In this document: piece by piece, positions 5,269-6,312 of the stretch
How the letters are laid out: every line of letters starts with the position of its first letter
Numbering within the stretch: position 1 is the first letter of the stretch
From: Candidatus Levyibacteriota bacterium
GTDB taxonomy: Bacteria > Patescibacteria > Microgenomatia > Levybacterales > UBA12049
Length of the DNA stretch: 6,312 nt
Direction of reading: 5' to 3'
Assembly: GCA_003173915.1 (NCBI GenBank)
Contig: PPGL01000067.1
Span: 1 to 6,312 of the forward strand
The notes under the pieces: generated by a model
Database searches by the model: none
Told to the model about the DNA's origin: nothing
The model's input: the letters and a program-made list of their open reading frames with translations, nothing else
Made by a program: the position numbers and the translations under genes

Positions 5269-5668
5269 ATGCATGCCTATACACTGTAAGTGCCCAGATA
5301 ACGGCTATATCTAGAGCAATAATAAGTATTGACCACAGAGGGTAATAAGGAATATAGAAAAAATTAGCTATTGCACTAATAGTAGCAAGTATTATTCCAA
5401 TAATTCTTGCCCAAAGACGACCAGAAAAAACATAAAATCCTGCCAGTCCAACAATAAGTCCTACAATCAAATGTATCCAACCCCACGTGTTTACGTTAAG
5501 ATAAAAAGCATAATTATGTCCAACTATATAGAAATCTTGCCGTAGAATTGCAGCCAGTCCTTCAAAGAATTGGAATAAACCGCTTATAATCATGACTGTT
5601 CCTGCAAATGCAGTAAATCCAAAAACCCACCCGCTTGATCTTTCTGAATTGTTCTCTTGTCTTGCCAT
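5267..5668 (-). CDS. DUF7144-family four-helix membrane protein, 133 aa
   Basis: A short hydrophilic N-terminus (MARQENNSERS) is followed by four hydrophobic segments (about 14-40, 62-80, 88-105, 111-129). The recognisable blocks are GLFQFFEGLAAILRQDFYIV (30-49), TWGWIHLIVGLIVGLAGFYV (61-80), SGRLWARIIGIILATISAIA (82-101), NFFYIPYYPLWSILIIALDI (102-121) and IWALTVY (124-130). This is the pattern of the DUF7144 membrane proteins, which I know best from Actinobacteria. Their function is unknown. The start is the ATG at 5666-5668, four bases after a near-perfect Shine-Dalgarno sequence; an ATG at 5711-5713 would add 15 residues and place the ribosome site inside the coding region. It is a separate unit, 115 bases from the upstream methyltransferase gene and 130 from the COG4705 gene. 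Confidence 0.8.
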   Translation of the reverse strand: MARQENNSERSSGWVFGFTAFAGTVMIISGLFQFFEGLAAILRQDFYIVGHNYAFYLNVNTWGWIHLIVGLIVGLAGFYVFSGRLWARIIGIILATISAIANFFYIPYYPLWSILIIALDIAVIWALTVYRHA

Positions 5669-5672
5669 AATC

Positions 5673-5683
5673 TCACCCCCTTT
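5673..5683 (-). promoter_or_regulatory. Near-perfect Shine-Dalgarno sequence of the DUF7144 gene
   Basis: AAAGGGGGTGA reads on the minus strand from 5683 to 5673, four bases (GATT) before the ATG at 5668. It differs at one position from the full complement AAAGGAGGTGA of the 16S rRNA 3' end. This is the strongest translation signal in the window, suggests high expression and decides the start codon. Confidence 0.85.
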
Positions 5684-5728
5684 AAAAAATATTCCTATGA
5701 ATGTTTCAGACATGTATATGACTAAAAA

Positions 5729-5758
5729 TTTATAAGAATTACGCAGGGTTATTTGTAA
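5729..5758 (-). promoter_or_regulatory. Weak candidate promoter of the DUF7144 gene
   Basis: TTACAA (5758-5753) and TATAAA (5734-5729) are 18 bases apart on the minus strand, matching three and five of six consensus positions. TATACA (5718-5713) is an alternative -10 nearer the gene. Either leaves a leader of roughly 40-55 bases holding the Shine-Dalgarno site, unlike the leaderless genes. Confidence 0.3.
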
Positions 5759-5783
5759 GAGGTACCAGAGATATTAGTTTCTT

Positions 5784-6312
5784 TTAAAGAAAAAATGGAA
5801 TAAGTGCCTTGACTCTTTTTTTATACGCCGTATATTCTGTTGGGAAATGTTCTACCATGAAGGCTTCTTCTTGTTTCAGCTTGTACAAGAGAAATAAAAA
5901 CACTAGAAGGAAAAGCATACAGGTACCAAGTGTTAATGTAGAGAATACAAAGCCAGAAAGTAACAGTAAAAATCCTGTGTAAATTGGATGCCTCATATAT
6001 CCATAGATTCCAGTTGTTATAAGCTCATGATCTTTCTTAAAATCTATCTGTCCACTCCAATTCTTCCCAAGCGTCGCTCTTGCAACAATTGCAATGCTAA
6101 TACCACCGACAGCAAATATGATACTAAGAAAGTTTGTTATTAGTGATTCCCTCATAAGTTCGATTGAAAATAAGGGAACTCCGTAAAAAACTCTAAAATG
6201 ATTGAATATCCAAAAAGCAATTATTGCGCCTACAACAATCCACCGATAATCCCAATAGCTTTTTCTTACTTCTTGTGTTGGTTTTACATTTCGTGCTTGT
6301 ATTGCCCAATAT
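5784..6312 (-). CDS. Isoprenylcysteine carboxyl methyltransferase (ICMT)-family membrane enzyme, start outside window
   Basis: The frame is open from the right edge to a stop at 5784-5786, giving 175 residues; the true start lies beyond 6312, so the ATG at 6153-6155 is internal. The fragment begins YWAIQARNVKPTQEVRKSYW, a conserved cytoplasmic stretch of bacterial ICMT-like proteins, then a helix, then LGKNWSGQ (81-88) and HELITTGIYGYMRHPIYTG (95-113). RHP (107-109) and the later Glu148-Glu149 with FPTEYTAYKKRVKALIPF (156-173) are the S-adenosylmethionine-binding core of the ICMT/phospholipid methyltransferase superfamily. These enzymes methylate small lipophilic or prenylated substrates at the membrane; bacteria lack the eukaryotic CaaX proteins, and the substrate is unknown. 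All recognisable core motifs are intact. The gene is followed by 115 bases before the DUF7144 start. Confidence 0.8.
   Translation of the reverse strand, partial: YWAIQARNVKPTQEVRKSYWDYRWIVVGAIIAFWIFNHFRVFYGVPLFSIELMRESLITNFLSIIFAVGGISIAIVARATLGKNWSGQIDFKKDHELITTGIYGYMRHPIYTGFLLLLSGFVFSTLTLGTCMLFLLVFLFLLYKLKQEEAFMVEHFPTEYTAYKKRVKALIPFFL

Noticed and set aside
1..6312. Use of a recoded UGA (Gracilibacteria/SR1-type genetic code)
   Set aside because: No long frame contains an internal TGA, the families are full length under the standard code, and the peptidase gene ends normally at TGA.
1..6312. CRISPR array, insertion sequence, integrase or phage cluster
   Set aside because: No spaced direct repeats, terminal inverted repeats around a transposase, or mobile-element proteins were found on either strand.

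Overview
The window is AT-rich bacterial DNA read with the standard genetic code: all long frames are closed by TAA, TAG or TGA and none needs an internal TGA. It holds eight intact or edge-truncated protein genes that I can place in families, one conserved-looking 56-residue membrane protein without a family name, and one small broken gene. Gene starts fall into two classes. Some have an extended -10 box six or seven bases before the start codon and no Shine-Dalgarno sequence, as in leaderless transcripts. Two have strong Shine-Dalgarno sequences. The short intergenic gaps, small proteins and many membrane or exported proteins would fit a small-genome lineage such as Patescibacteria (CPR), but this is a low-confidence inference and no marker gene settles it. 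No rRNA, tRNA, CRISPR array, insertion sequence or phage gene is visible, and no gene-free stretch exceeds 300 bases.

Layout from left to right. At 1-168 (+) is the end of a class A beta-lactamase-like serine hydrolase. Convergent to it lies a small membrane protein (177-347, -), then a frameshifted small gene (374-569, -). A carboxymuconolactone-decarboxylase-fold protein follows (697-1038, -), then an MFS_3 exporter (1200-2435, -). Divergent from the exporter, across only 33 bases, is an RhtA-like EamA amino-acid exporter (2469-3374, +). All remaining genes are on the minus strand: a secreted G1-type glutamic peptidase (3389-4267), an 8-TM COG4705 membrane protein with four internal repeats (4369-5136), a DUF7144 membrane protein (5267-5668), and an isoprenylcysteine carboxyl methyltransferase-family enzyme that runs off the right edge (5784-6312).

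Most genes appear to have their own promoter, so this is a run of single-gene units rather than one operon. The common theme is the cell envelope: two exporters, a secreted protease, a beta-lactamase-like hydrolase, a membrane methyltransferase and three membrane proteins of unknown role. No single pathway links them. The most interesting points are the exact fourfold W-x9-G-x4-D repeat in the COG4705 protein, the recurrent leaderless geometry, the cysteine-free bacterial glutamic peptidase, and a three-hairpin element ending in a T-run on the otherwise gene-free plus strand at about 5205-5268.
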